A DNA stretch of 64,000 nucleotides, taken from positions 1 through 64,000 of the forward strand of contig JAHWHY010000008.1 of NCBI GenBank assembly GCA_019323015.1. The letters run 5' to 3'. A program made the translations under genes and the position numbers. The notes beneath the pieces were generated by a model. That model saw nothing but the letters and a program-made list of their open reading frames with translations. It did no database searches and was not told the DNA's origin. Source of the stretch: Candidatus Woesearchaeota archaeon. GTDB taxonomy: Archaea > Nanobdellota > Nanobdellia > Woesearchaeales > ARS49. Positions 51,991 to 60,450 of the stretch are shown piece by piece. Each line of letters opens with the position of its first letter. The stretch's first letter is position 1.

Positions 51991-52371
51991 TTACCGGCTG
52001 CGCGGCGCAATAAATCGCCAGCTTTGTCGTACAGCTCTTGCAAGTCCTTTGTCTCTTCTTCTGCAGGCTTCAAGAGCTTTTTCTGCAGTGATAGAAGAAT
52101 ATCCTTTTGGTGACAGGCCGTGTTCTTCTCTTATTTCAGCTCCCCATTCATCACACAAGCCCCGGATAGAAGTTTGTTCTATGTGCTGATACACTTCTTC
52201 TCCCATGTTTCCAGCAAGTACTCTGCCCATAAGTCCTTGTATCTTGTCTCTTAGTAACTTTTTAGGAATACAGTGCAAATTCTCAACTTTTTTTCTTCTT
52301 GCATACAAATCTGCTTCTGTTAGTTTACAGTAAACAGGATCTTCTATCTTTTTATCAGGATTATTTGTCAT
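51991..52371 (-). CDS. Hypothetical protein (126 aa)
   Basis: The gene follows a 19-codon frame by 1 nt. It is helical, with a Cys and basic patches (TEADLYARRKKVENLHCIPKKLLRDKIQGL, ALEACRRRDKGLARAVRQSWRF) that could bind nucleic acid. No family is recognised. Confidence 0.55.
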   Translation of the reverse strand: MTNNPDKKIEDPVYCKLTEADLYARRKKVENLHCIPKKLLRDKIQGLMGRVLAGNMGEEVYQHIEQTSIRGLCDEWGAEIREEHGLSPKGYSSITAEKALEACRRRDKGLARAVRQSWRFIAPRSR

Positions 52372-52372
52372 T

Positions 52373-52432
52373 TTAGCTCTTTACGGGTTCAATCCTAGCA
52401 TCAACACCCTTATTAAATAACGTATCATTCAT
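52373..52432 (-). CDS. 19-codon leader gene (MNDTLF...)
   Basis: ATG 52432 has a strong GGGGGG Shine-Dalgarno run; the stop lies 1 nt before the 126-residue gene. The leader and first codons (GGGGATAAAATGAATGATA) are shared with the gene at 54184. TATA-like TATTTAAATAA (plus strand near 52474-52485) lies upstream. It may be a real peptide or a translational leader. Confidence 0.4.
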   Translation of the reverse strand: MNDTLFNKGVDARIEPVKS

Positions 52433-52516
52433 TTTATCCCCCCTCAACCAAACTAACAGGAAAATATGTTGGCTATTTAAATAATTTGCTGAAAAAATAA
52501 AATACTTTAAACAAAA

Positions 52517-52577
52517 TTTTATAAACTAAAGCATATTTATAGTGTATATCAGGAGGTTTTTGATGAATTTGCATTAA
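52517..52577 (+). promoter_or_regulatory. Promoter and 4-codon upstream frame before the ATP-grasp gene
   Basis: TATA TTTTATAAA at 52517-52525 predicts an RNA starting near 52547. AGGAGG at 52551-52556 leads to ATG 52563 and a frame of only four codons (M-N-L-H, stop 52575-52577). The ATP-grasp start lies 73 nt further on. This looks like a tiny leader peptide. Confidence 0.4.
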
Positions 52578-52650
52578 GAAGGATTTATTGCCTGTTTTCT
52601 GATGATTTAAACACGTAATTCAAGCAAATTTTTTTATTTGGCTGGTAAAA

Positions 52651-53631
52651 ATGAAAGAGATAACAATATTGAGCACTGAAATTAAGCCTGCAGGCGGCAT
52701 GCCTTTTTCAAGTGTAGAGAATAATGATTCTTTTGCGCATCTCTGTCAGATTGGAGAAGCTAATGGGATATATATTGTCGTGACTGGTTTTGAGAGTTAT
52801 GAATCAGGTGTTGTTTCTGATGCATGGGTGTATGAAACACATGGCTGGAACAGGACCGGCAGAAGACCTGTTGAGTTTATTTGGGACAGGTGCAATATCA
52901 GTAATAAACAAAGGCAAAAGCTTAATGAAAACAAGGATATTCCTGTATTTAATCATTTCAGTTTAATGGCTTTGTGCAGGGATAAAAAGGCAAATAGTGA
53001 TTTGTCTCCTGAATCTGTAATACCGACTGAAACAGTGAATGGGTCTATTGATGAAATTGTAGATAAAATAGAAAAAATCAGGAAAATGTCATTGCACCCG
53101 GATTTAGACCCTTGTAAGATTGTTTTAAAACCACGGTTTGAGTATTCAGGAAGAGGAATACTTGGCATCAAGGATGAAAATTATGAAAAATTAAAAGGTA
53201 TTGAAAATCGAGATTATGTTATTCAGCCGTTTCTTGAAACTTCAACAGGAATCCGAGAGCTTGGAATAGAAGGCAGGCATGATCTGAGGATTATTGTTTT
53301 GAATGGCAGACCTTTGCTGTCCTACGCGCGGTTGGCTAGGCAAGGGCATTTTATCAGCGGAGTCAGATATGGCGCAAAAGTAAAGTATGTCAAAATTGCA
53401 GATATTGGTTCGCAGTTTATGGATGTTGTCTGCAGTATTGACGGCAAGTTGAATATTTTTAATCCAAGAATGTATTCTGTGGATTTGGGTAAAGGAAAAG
53501 AGCGAACCTGGATTTTTGAATTAAATGGTTTTCCTTCTGTTGTGTGGGAGCCTGACGATACAAGGGATATACAAAATACTAAAAAAATGCATGAGAGAAT
53601 AATCAAGACTCTTGCAGAATATCTTCAATGA
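52651..53631 (+). CDS. ATP-grasp enzyme
   Basis: The 326-residue protein has the ATP-grasp pattern: IVLKPRFEYSGRGILGI (Lys and glycine-rich loop), DYVIQPFLE (hinge), and in the C-terminal part R-I-I-V-L-N-G-R and WIFELNGFPSVVW (metal Glu and Asn). Such enzymes ligate carboxylates to amines or thiols using ATP. The partner substrate is unknown. A small N-terminal pre-ATP-grasp part is present. No similar enzyme or carrier lies nearby. Confidence 0.75.
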   Translation: MKEITILSTEIKPAGGMPFSSVENNDSFAHLCQIGEANGIYIVVTGFESYESGVVSDAWVYETHGWNRTGRRPVEFIWDRCNISNKQRQKLNENKDIPVFNHFSLMALCRDKKANSDLSPESVIPTETVNGSIDEIVDKIEKIRKMSLHPDLDPCKIVLKPRFEYSGRGILGIKDENYEKLKGIENRDYVIQPFLETSTGIRELGIEGRHDLRIIVLNGRPLLSYARLARQGHFISGVRYGAKVKYVKIADIGSQFMDVVCSIDGKLNIFNPRMYSVDLGKGKERTWIFELNGFPSVVWEPDDTRDIQNTKKMHERIIKTLAEYLQ

Positions 53632-53761
53632 TGCTTTATTCTAACAGCATTTTTTCTACGCTTCTTATTTTCTGCAGGCAAATTATTTTTTCATTTCTGT
53701 TTATGAGAATATGCCTTTTAGAAAAAATTTGTTTAAAATAAATTAATAAAAATTGCTTTGC

Positions 53762-54184
53762 TTATTCATACAATGCGCGAACAGCATCATCTACAGACAA
53801 TATTGTGGCTTTTACTTCTTCAATATTATCTTTGTTAAAGTCTCCAGATACAGTTACTCGGTGTTCTTCTGCTCCAAATTTATAAGGAGTTTCTTCGATG
53901 CGCTCTGATAATTCTATTGTTGTTTTTGCTCGTCTTTCAAATTCGCAGTCTTCTGGAAACAAGGCTTCAAAATAGAATGTTCCTTTTGCGCACGTGTCTG
54001 GGTCAAATTCCAGTGTCACGTTTGTTTCATCATTTTTTTCATTGAAATAAGTTGCTGGATTGTTTCCAACGCCCATAAATGCCCTTTGGTAAGTTGCACT
54101 CACGCAGTGCGACCGCAACATTAACGGCAAAATTATATCATCACTTATTTTGCGGAAATTTTCTTTTCTTTCTTTATCATTCAT
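53762..54184 (-). CDS. Hypothetical protein (140 aa)
   Basis: The start ATG AAT GAT follows GGGGGGG and is nearly identical to the leader of the 19-codon frame at 52432. The protein is alpha/beta with several Cys and a beta-rich middle (NVTLEFDPDTCAKGTFYFEALFPEDCEFERRAKTTIEL). No family is recognised. A TATA-like CTTTTTAAAG (plus strand near 54223-54232) lies upstream. Confidence 0.55.
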   Translation of the reverse strand: MNDKERKENFRKISDDIILPLMLRSHCVSATYQRAFMGVGNNPATYFNEKNDETNVTLEFDPDTCAKGTFYFEALFPEDCEFERRAKTTIELSERIEETPYKFGAEEHRVTVSGDFNKDNIEEVKATILSVDDAVRALYE

Positions 54185-54397
54185 TTTATCCCCCCCTCAT
54201 AAAAAGGCATCTAACAATATATTCTTTTTAAAGTTTCGCAAGAAATATATACGCCCCAGCTGGACTCTGAGACTTGAAGTATAAAGCCCATCCCTGAGTT
54301 CTTATTTTTTAATTAAAATGGTAAAACAAGTATATAAACTTTGTTATTATGAAAAGTAGAGGATTTTAGGAGAAAATGGGGCCAAAAAACTTAAGAT

Positions 54398-54664
54398 TCA
54401 AACTTTCTCCTGCACCAGATACAGTAGAATAGGCAGAGCCTCTTTTTTCTTTTCCATATTCTTGATGGCTTTTTTCAGCTCTTCATAAGAGGCATAAAAA
54501 CTCATTTTATAGCTGAACTTGGTTCTTCTCTGCCTGAGTTGAGGGAATTGCTTGACAAAATTCTTTCTTACTCTAATTGTATTCCAGCATCTAGCATTAT
54601 TATCATAAGACATAACACCCTTGGCTTCAAGAGTATCATACCAAGGACGCAAGACCAACCCCAT
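54398..54664 (-). CDS. Hypothetical protein under the shared operator (88 aa)
   Basis: ATG 54664 (MGLVLRPWYDTLEAKGV) lies about 27 nt from a TATA-like TTAATTAA near 54685-54696, so the mRNA is probably leaderless; the frame stays open to 54736. The protein is basic and helical at its end (ASYEELKKAIKNMEKKKEALP). Direct copies of the operator half-site (54710-54754) lie upstream. No family is recognised. Confidence 0.45.
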   Translation of the reverse strand: MGLVLRPWYDTLEAKGVMSYDNNARCWNTIRVRKNFVKQFPQLRQRRTKFSYKMSFYASYEELKKAIKNMEKKKEALPILLYLVQEKV

Positions 54665-54709
54665 ACTTACATTATATAAGAACTCCTTAATTAAATACAC
54701 TCCATAGCC

Positions 54710-54754
54710 TATAAGAGGCCACGGGCCATGGCCCATAGCTTATAAGAGGACATG
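54710..54754 (-). promoter_or_regulatory. Direct half-sites of a shared operator
   Basis: Plus-strand TATAAGAGGCCACG (54710-54723) and TATAAGAGGACATG (54741-54754) flank the palindrome GGGCCATGGCCC. The motif AGAGGMCAYG recurs as an inverted pair at 58187-58207. Confidence 0.55.
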
Positions 54755-54795
54755 GAGAGTGTACGTTTATAAAAAGAACTATTTTGATTAGTATT

Positions 54796-55764
54796 TTAGG
54801 TAATATGGGCCCATTTTCTATTTTTATTTCTATATTTAGGATATTCACTTAAATATTTATCTGCAAGTTTAAAATCATTATCTTTTGAAAAAATAAATTG
54901 TGTGGATGAAAATATCTGTAAATTATTTTCATATATCACTCTGCCCTCAATCACATATTCTTTATCGGGCAACAAATCCACCAACCTAAAATTAACTTTT
55001 TCATTAATTTTTGAAATCTTGGCACGATAATTTGGGTCTTTTATTGTTTTAGACTTAGATAAATCCCTTATTCTTGTATTGGGATCCAATAAGATTAATA
55101 ATAACCTATGAGAAAGAGGAAAATGCAATTGAAAACCCTTGCATTTTAAACCCATATTACTTACGAAGGGATCAGATTCTAATTCATTATAAAATACAAT
55201 TGGATTATCTGATGTCCAGAAAGGCATTTTCGTATTATTAATACATAATTTCCAAGATAATTCTGTTTGTATTATTTTAGATATGTCTTCAATAAAAGAA
55301 AATATTGAACTTATATGTAACCGTTTCAGGCTATCCTCTGTAAGAGTAACTTGTCCTTCTTTAAAATCAGCTAATTGAGACTTACCAATCTTATCAAATA
55401 ATCCATCGCAGATTTGCTTGTATGTTAATCTAAACTGTTTGGTTCTAAATAATTGCGCAGCAATAAAATAAGATAGAACTTTTTTATCTGATTCATTCAA
55501 TTTATCTAAATCTTCAGCTTGAATAAGTTTTTGCAGAGGTATATTAAATTCGGACTCAATTTTGCTAAATATTTTTTCTGTTATCTGGGTTTCATCAATA
55601 TCATAAAAATAATTCTCGCAGGCAATTTTTCTAATATTCGCTTGAAAACATTTTTTATTTTCTTTGTTATACACAAATAAATATTTTTCTTTATTCCTTT
55701 GCGTAGAAAATCCTTTTAAATATAATTGAGGAACGTAATGTTGTTTTTTTATTTTATGCGACAT
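54796..55764 (-). CDS. DUF4238-like protein
   Basis: The N-terminus reads KKQHYVPQLYLKGFS, the signature of DUF4238 proteins, and WTSDNPIVFYNE matches their second motif. It has 322 residues and no membrane part. DUF4238 genes are frequent next to defence and mobile elements and are suspected nucleases, but no function is proven. A TATA-like ATTTTATAA (plus strand near 55790-55798) about 30 nt upstream gives it its own promoter. Confidence 0.75.
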   Translation of the reverse strand: MSHKIKKQHYVPQLYLKGFSTQRNKEKYLFVYNKENKKCFQANIRKIACENYFYDIDETQITEKIFSKIESEFNIPLQKLIQAEDLDKLNESDKKVLSYFIAAQLFRTKQFRLTYKQICDGLFDKIGKSQLADFKEGQVTLTEDSLKRLHISSIFSFIEDISKIIQTELSWKLCINNTKMPFWTSDNPIVFYNELESDPFVSNMGLKCKGFQLHFPLSHRLLLILLDPNTRIRDLSKSKTIKDPNYRAKISKINEKVNFRLVDLLPDKEYVIEGRVIYENNLQIFSSTQFIFSKDNDFKLADKYLSEYPKYRNKNRKWAHIT

Positions 55765-55815
55765 ACAATTTTATAAAAGTACCGGCAGTTATAAAATTAT
55801 CTAAAGTTAATTAGA

Positions 55816-56781
55816 TCAATTATGTTCCCAGCTCAAATTAAATTTCAATCCGCCAGGAATATTCTGCATTCTCCAGTATAAGAATCTTTGCCCGCCAGAA
55901 TCATATGATATTGGCTGTAAGCAGAGAAAGTCTTTTGTCAGTGATTTCTTGCCGACTACATCTAACTGAATGCTTTTTTCTATGATCTTGTGATTCAAAG
56001 GCAGTTCTATGATGAAAGTAAAGAATTTTATTGGATACGCTTTTGTATCTATGCAATAATCCCATTGCTTGTAAACATTTTTCAGCATTTCTGGCCAGTC
56101 ATATTCATACCAGAAGTCAACACAATCTCCTTTTTTCAAAGGTTTTCTGAAATTGACTTTGAAATGTTTTTTGGTTGTGTCATCAACAATCATTTCTTTG
56201 GATTTTATGTTTTCAGACAATTTTAATCTGAAAGTATTCTGCAAAGGAGTATCGCTTGTAATGTCATAAAAAGCATGAGTCAATGGTTTGTCAGTTGGAT
56301 TTCTTAGACACCAATTATACCATATTCTGCAAAGGCTTTCTCCATCTACTTTTATTCTGATAAATACGTGTTCATAATAAGGATTTTTCTTGCTGAATAC
56401 TTTTGGCTTTTCTCCGCTTATTATTTCATTAAAGTTATTCAATGCTTGCCATAATCTTTCACCTTTTTCTGTGATTGCATATTTTCCATAGTCTCTTTTT
56501 TCTATCAGGCCTTGATCTATAAATGCAGTAAAGACTTTTTTCCTGCTTGACCTGGAATTACTGAATAATTCATCTAATTCCCGTTTGATATTGTTATCAA
56601 GCAGATTAATATTTCTCCAGCACATCAACTTGGAGAAAATCTGAATCCTGAATCCAAGGCCTTCTTTAAGAATTGAGCTTGGGCATAAAGAACTTACGAG
56701 CTGATGGAATTCACTAGCATTTTGGCATAATCTTTGGTGTTCTGCACCTAATTGAATCCTTGATTTACGAAGTATTGGCAT
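55816..56781 (-). CDS. Winged-helix protein with beta-rich C-terminal domain
   Basis: Residues about 60-115 look like a winged helix (RELDELFSNSRSSRKKVFTAFIDQGLIEKRDYGKYAITEKGERLWQAL). Residues about 140-321 are beta-rich with many Tyr/Trp. It overlaps the peptidase gene by 17 nt. It may bind the shared operator, or act as an effector. No family is recognised. Confidence 0.55.
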   Translation of the reverse strand: MPILRKSRIQLGAEHQRLCQNASEFHQLVSSLCPSSILKEGLGFRIQIFSKLMCWRNINLLDNNIKRELDELFSNSRSSRKKVFTAFIDQGLIEKRDYGKYAITEKGERLWQALNNFNEIISGEKPKVFSKKNPYYEHVFIRIKVDGESLCRIWYNWCLRNPTDKPLTHAFYDITSDTPLQNTFRLKLSENIKSKEMIVDDTTKKHFKVNFRKPLKKGDCVDFWYEYDWPEMLKNVYKQWDYCIDTKAYPIKFFTFIIELPLNHKIIEKSIQLDVVGKKSLTKDFLCLQPISYDSGGQRFLYWRMQNIPGGLKFNLSWEHN

Positions 56782-57910
56782 ACTTCACAGCTCCGACCTC
56801 CAGGTAATTCTTGGTGGTATCGTAACAAACCTTGCCCTTGTTGACCGTAATGAGGAAAAAACCTTTCTGAAGCTCTCTGAGCGCCTTTAAAGTGGCCTTC
56901 CGGTCAAGACTGTGTTGTTTAATCAGATCATTTACCTTCATCTTTTTCTTTAGTAATCCTGCAACGTGGTAAGCCATGGGGCTTATGCGCAGTGAATGCT
57001 GTACAGAAATAAAATAATCTGCAATTCTATCAAGTTCAGGAGTCCAGCCACCTTTTTTAATCTTTATTTTATTATATTTTCCTTGTAAACATAATTTTTC
57101 AGCTTCCCTGATATGATTTCTTCCTTTTTTAATCAGGTTAATCATTCCTTTGATTCCAATATTCTTGTATAACAGACAAGCCTGGACTAATGCTTCTCTA
57201 TACAGGTCTAGTAATTCCTGTGTTTTATAATAACTGAATTTGGAGTGATAATTAATGTTCTTTGCTTTGTCAAAGCCTTCAATCAAACCAAATAAATATA
57301 TTGATCCGACAAAATCACAAATCCCTTCTTCCAGTCCTCTGGAAATTGTGTTATCTTTCTTTGTATACTGATTAATGATTATATGAATCAATTCATGGCA
57401 CAAATTTTTTGTAATTGCAAAGCTCTGCATAATCTTATCTTTTCTCAGATAAATTCCTGGTGTTATGTCATCATCTTCCTCTTCTTCTTCATCTTTGTCA
57501 AAAAAAGCGCATAACCAATTCATTTTATGATATGGTTTTGGAAAAGTGTCTACAATAAAATATTCTGGAAAATTATCTGTCAAACCAAGTTTTTTACAGA
57601 TTTTTTTCAGCTTGGCATAGTTTGTTTTCAGATCATCCATTGGCTTGGGAATATTCACATTCTTAAGTGTATCCCGAATCTTCTCCAAGTCCCTAGACAA
57701 TAAAATCCTCTGAGCCTTTTCATTGTCAACAACCCCCTTATTATTTTTATAATCTTTAATCAAAGAATTGATTTTTTTCAAAACTGCCTTTTTGGAATAA
57801 GGCAAGGGCTCGAAAAATTTGACAAACCTGTTTCTAAAGAAAACATAGTCACAAAAATCACATCTAGTAATCATCAGTGCAGATTGAAAATAGCTTCCCC
57901 CGTTAACCAT
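56765..57910 (-). CDS. HExxH metallopeptidase with C-terminal winged helix
   Basis: ATG 57910 is preferred because AGGGGGTCGG lies just upstream (the frame extends to 57943). The zinc motif HELIH is at about 172-176, with a probable third ligand Glu at 194/195 in GLEEGICDF. An N-terminal CDFC pair and an acidic stretch (DEEEEEDDD) precede it. The last 60 residues resemble a winged helix (VNDLIKQHSLDRKATLKALRELQKG). This is the layout of a regulator peptidase such as ImmA/IrrE, which cleaves a repressor or a precursor. Confidence 0.65.
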   Translation of the reverse strand: MVNGGSYFQSALMITRCDFCDYVFFRNRFVKFFEPLPYSKKAVLKKINSLIKDYKNNKGVVDNEKAQRILLSRDLEKIRDTLKNVNIPKPMDDLKTNYAKLKKICKKLGLTDNFPEYFIVDTFPKPYHKMNWLCAFFDKDEEEEEDDDITPGIYLRKDKIMQSFAITKNLCHELIHIIINQYTKKDNTISRGLEEGICDFVGSIYLFGLIEGFDKAKNINYHSKFSYYKTQELLDLYREALVQACLLYKNIGIKGMINLIKKGRNHIREAEKLCLQGKYNKIKIKKGGWTPELDRIADYFISVQHSLRISPMAYHVAGLLKKKMKVNDLIKQHSLDRKATLKALRELQKGFFLITVNKGKVCYDTTKNYLEVGAVKYANTS

Positions 57911-57945
57911 TTTCCGACCCCCTAAAAGAAAAAAAGGGCGCACCT

Positions 57946-58125
57946 TTATGGTGCTGAGCCTCCACCTCCGCCGCCAATACTTTCTCTTTGCGAATACGGT
58001 CCTGATCCACCGCCTCCGCCACCAATTCTGGCTCTCACGTACATGTCTTGAGGCAAAGCGCTCTCATACAAAGGTTTTAGCTCTTTATCTAGAGCTAAAC
58101 TTTCCAGACTTTCGTATTTTTTCAT
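57946..58125 (-). CDS. Small protein with two hexaglycine-Ser segments (59 aa)
   Basis: ATG 58125 follows GGGGGTG. Residues 1-34 are helix-prone and acidic; the C-terminus holds two repeats of I-G6-S-(G/A)-P, split by YSQRES. The pattern of a charged N-terminal leader and a glycine-rich end resembles precursor peptides of ribosomally made modified peptides, though there is no Cys and no modifying enzyme is recognised. It is followed 35 nt later by the HExxH peptidase gene. It could equally be a simple linker-rich structural peptide. Confidence 0.55.
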   Translation of the reverse strand: MKKYESLESLALDKELKPLYESALPQDMYVRARIGGGGGGSGPYSQRESIGGGGGGSAP

Positions 58126-58170
58126 ACCACACACCCCCACAGTATGTTATGAATTCGGAAGATGTCCAAC

Positions 58171-58207
58171 TATATAAAATGTTCTCCGTGGCCTCTTAGA
58201 GGACACG
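58171..58207 (-). promoter_or_regulatory. Promoter and palindromic operator of the Gly-rich protein operon
   Basis: TATATAAAAT (58171-58180) is a TATA box about 50 nt before ATG 58125. Just upstream, CGTGGCCTCT-T-AGAGGACACG (58187-58207) is an inverted repeat with one mismatch, built from the half-site found in direct orientation at 54710-54754. Confidence 0.6.
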
Positions 58208-58281
58208 AAGCGTATACGTATATAAATGAAGAGGGAGTATAAAAAATTAGAGATTATAAATTATATAAAAATCGTCTATAT

Positions 58282-60450
58282 TTACAGTTTTGGGAAATCC
58301 ACCTTAAAACCAATTCCATCTATTCGTTTGTCACATTCGCTGTCAATAACTGAAATTTTTCCAGTATAAAGAGAAAGCATTTCTGATGAAATAAACATGC
58401 CCAACCCTCTTCCATGAGTTTTGGCCGTGACAAAAGGCAGCTTAAACAAATTTGATTTAATATTGGATGCAAGTGTTGGCCCATTATTCGCTATTAACAA
58501 TGAATTTTTCTCTTCATCAAAGAATATAAGGAGATTCCTGTCATCTTTTTGTGATTTGGTAGATAACCAGTACACCGCATTGGATATGATATTATTAAGT
58601 ATCTGAGCAACAGAATAATCAGGCATTCTTGTAGTAATACCTTTACCTTCTATCTGTATTTGAATGTTTGCTTGTTTTATTTCATCCTGATATATCATCA
58701 GAATAAGATTTAAAATTTTCATAACAGACGTCTTTCCTTCCTGAGGAGATCCTTTGATATATCGCATTGCACTCATTAATCTTACTTCGTTCTTTAGAGC
58801 TTTAGTGAATAATTCTATTTTAGTTATATCATCATCAGGCCCGTATTTTTTTCTGAGGTTTTGTGCTGCTTCAGACACTGAGAAAACCATTCTTTCAAAT
58901 TCATGTGAAAATCTTTCTGAAGCAAGACCCATTCCAACAAGATGCAGGAAAACTTCCCGATTTTCGCCTTCGCTTTCAATATATTCTTTGAGAGAACTAC
59001 ATACCGCAGTGTATTTGTCTTCAAAATCATCCAACTTTTCTTTTGGAATAACAACCATTTCCTCTTTTGGTTTCTGTTCAGTAATTTCTTTTTTACTTTC
59101 TTCCTCTTCTTTTTGTCTGAATTCCTCATATTTCTTTGAAGTCTCCTGCAAATCCTTGATTTCCTTTTTTAAGTCTTCAATTGTTGACTCCATTTTATCT
59201 TTTTTTGTTTGTGTTTTGGTGATTTTTTTTCTTGAAGACATACATTCCTGTTCGAGTTTTGAAACACAACCCAAAACAAGAGATTTCATGTCAAAAAATG
59301 CTTGATTTTCCTGAAGCCCTTCTCTGCTTGTCTTATCTATAAGGCAAGAGTTGTCCTGTTGATTTAATTCAACAAAACCTATTATTTGCCGGTTACCTAA
59401 TCTTGATGCGGGCACATTAATTCTCCGTTGGTCAAGCTGTAACCAATCATCTCCCGGATCTCCATACGGCAGAATTCTAAATCCGTCACGAAATATGCTA
59501 ACGCCAGATAATTCCTGAAGATGGTCTCTTGTTATTCCAAAATTTTTAAGGTTCTGGGTTTCTCTTAACCAAGCAAACAATCTGATTTTAAATGGGCCAC
59601 ACATAGGATTCCCACTTGATTTTTCCTTGTCTCTGACTTCAGCCCATAAATCACAGGATTTTTTTATTTTTGTTTTTCCATTACTTCCTTTTCGTTCTGT
59701 ATAAGAATAATTAACAAATCCTTTTTCATCAACAGAGCATTCTATCAAAAATTGAAATCTGTCCAGAATATCTGATCTATTAAGATTCTCTAACTCCGGA
59801 GCATCAGGACAAATAAAAGTCAAATCAAACTCTGAATCAACAATCCCTGGCGAACGTAATCTTATCAGACTGGCCTGAAGACGGGCAAGATCTTTCTTGG
59901 TCCAGTTTTCTCTGGCCTTTTTTACTCTTATAAAAGTGCCGTGTGGTTCATCCTTAAATTGTTTGACTGGTCTTTTTTCATAAGGTATACTTATCTCATT
60001 AATAAATTTTGAATTATCCTCAAAATCCTTCCAGTTAATATTAAGAACAATTTCATAATCCTTCCCTTTCGGTCTTGTAATAAGTTCCAGCTCTTTACCA
60101 AGTTTCTGGACTGCAAACCTGCCAACTCCCTTTTCTCCCAAAGGTATTCTTCCCTTTGCCGATTTTTGCATTCTTTTTTTGGAATCGTCTTTTGCACCAT
60201 GCGCCGGCTCAAACCATCTGCCTTCAATAATATCAGAATCCATCCCAGCACCGTTATCTTTTATCACCACTTGTGTTGTTTCAGGCGATCGTGTACCTTC
60301 AATCAACAGTTCAACTTTTTCAGCATCCGCGTCATAGGCATTCTTTATCAATTCCAGAACACCAACAGTATTATCTCTGATAAGATGCTCTCCTAAGATT
60401 TTAATTAACCGTGCTCTTGGCTTAAAAATAACTTTATGTTCTTCTTTCAT
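58282..60450 (-). CDS. Double GHKL ATPase (MORC-like N-terminus, histidine-kinase-like C-terminus)
   Basis: Residues 1-210 are an Hsp90/MORC-type ATPase: N-box E33-LIKN37, DNGAGM at 65-70, GEKGVGR at 105-111. A middle domain follows (RDGFRILPYG...RLGNRQIIGFVELN, about 320-362), then a coiled coil at about 400-470. The C-terminus has an ERFSHEFERM helix (His at 516) and a second ATPase site: N at 619-620, NNGP 655-658, GRGLGMFI 680-687. ATP binding is likely at both ends. It overlaps the HerA-like gene (ATGA). Confidence 0.8.
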   Translation of the reverse strand: MKEEHKVIFKPRARLIKILGEHLIRDNTVGVLELIKNAYDADAEKVELLIEGTRSPETTQVVIKDNGAGMDSDIIEGRWFEPAHGAKDDSKKRMQKSAKGRIPLGEKGVGRFAVQKLGKELELITRPKGKDYEIVLNINWKDFEDNSKFINEISIPYEKRPVKQFKDEPHGTFIRVKKARENWTKKDLARLQASLIRLRSPGIVDSEFDLTFICPDAPELENLNRSDILDRFQFLIECSVDEKGFVNYSYTERKGSNGKTKIKKSCDLWAEVRDKEKSSGNPMCGPFKIRLFAWLRETQNLKNFGITRDHLQELSGVSIFRDGFRILPYGDPGDDWLQLDQRRINVPASRLGNRQIIGFVELNQQDNSCLIDKTSREGLQENQAFFDMKSLVLGCVSKLEQECMSSRKKITKTQTKKDKMESTIEDLKKEIKDLQETSKKYEEFRQKEEEESKKEITEQKPKEEMVVIPKEKLDDFEDKYTAVCSSLKEYIESEGENREVFLHLVGMGLASERFSHEFERMVFSVSEAAQNLRKKYGPDDDITKIELFTKALKNEVRLMSAMRYIKGSPQEGKTSVMKILNLILMIYQDEIKQANIQIQIEGKGITTRMPDYSVAQILNNIISNAVYWLSTKSQKDDRNLLIFFDEEKNSLLIANNGPTLASNIKSNLFKLPFVTAKTHGRGLGMFISSEMLSLYTGKISVIDSECDKRIDGIGFKVDFPKL

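Noticed and set aside
51642..52073. 143-codon minus-strand frame
   Set aside because: It overlaps two better candidates. Its C-terminal half is Arg/Lys/Asn-rich shadow sequence of the Cys-containing 92-residue frame, which has its own binding site.
54185..54397. Possible small RNA in the gap between 54184 and 54398
   Set aside because: AT-rich with TATA-like boxes on the plus strand (near 54330) but no tRNA, box C/D motif pair or convincing stem was found.
58754..59305. 183-codon plus-strand frame inside the GHKL ATPase gene
   Set aside because: Ser/Phe-rich reverse complement of the ATPase coding strand.
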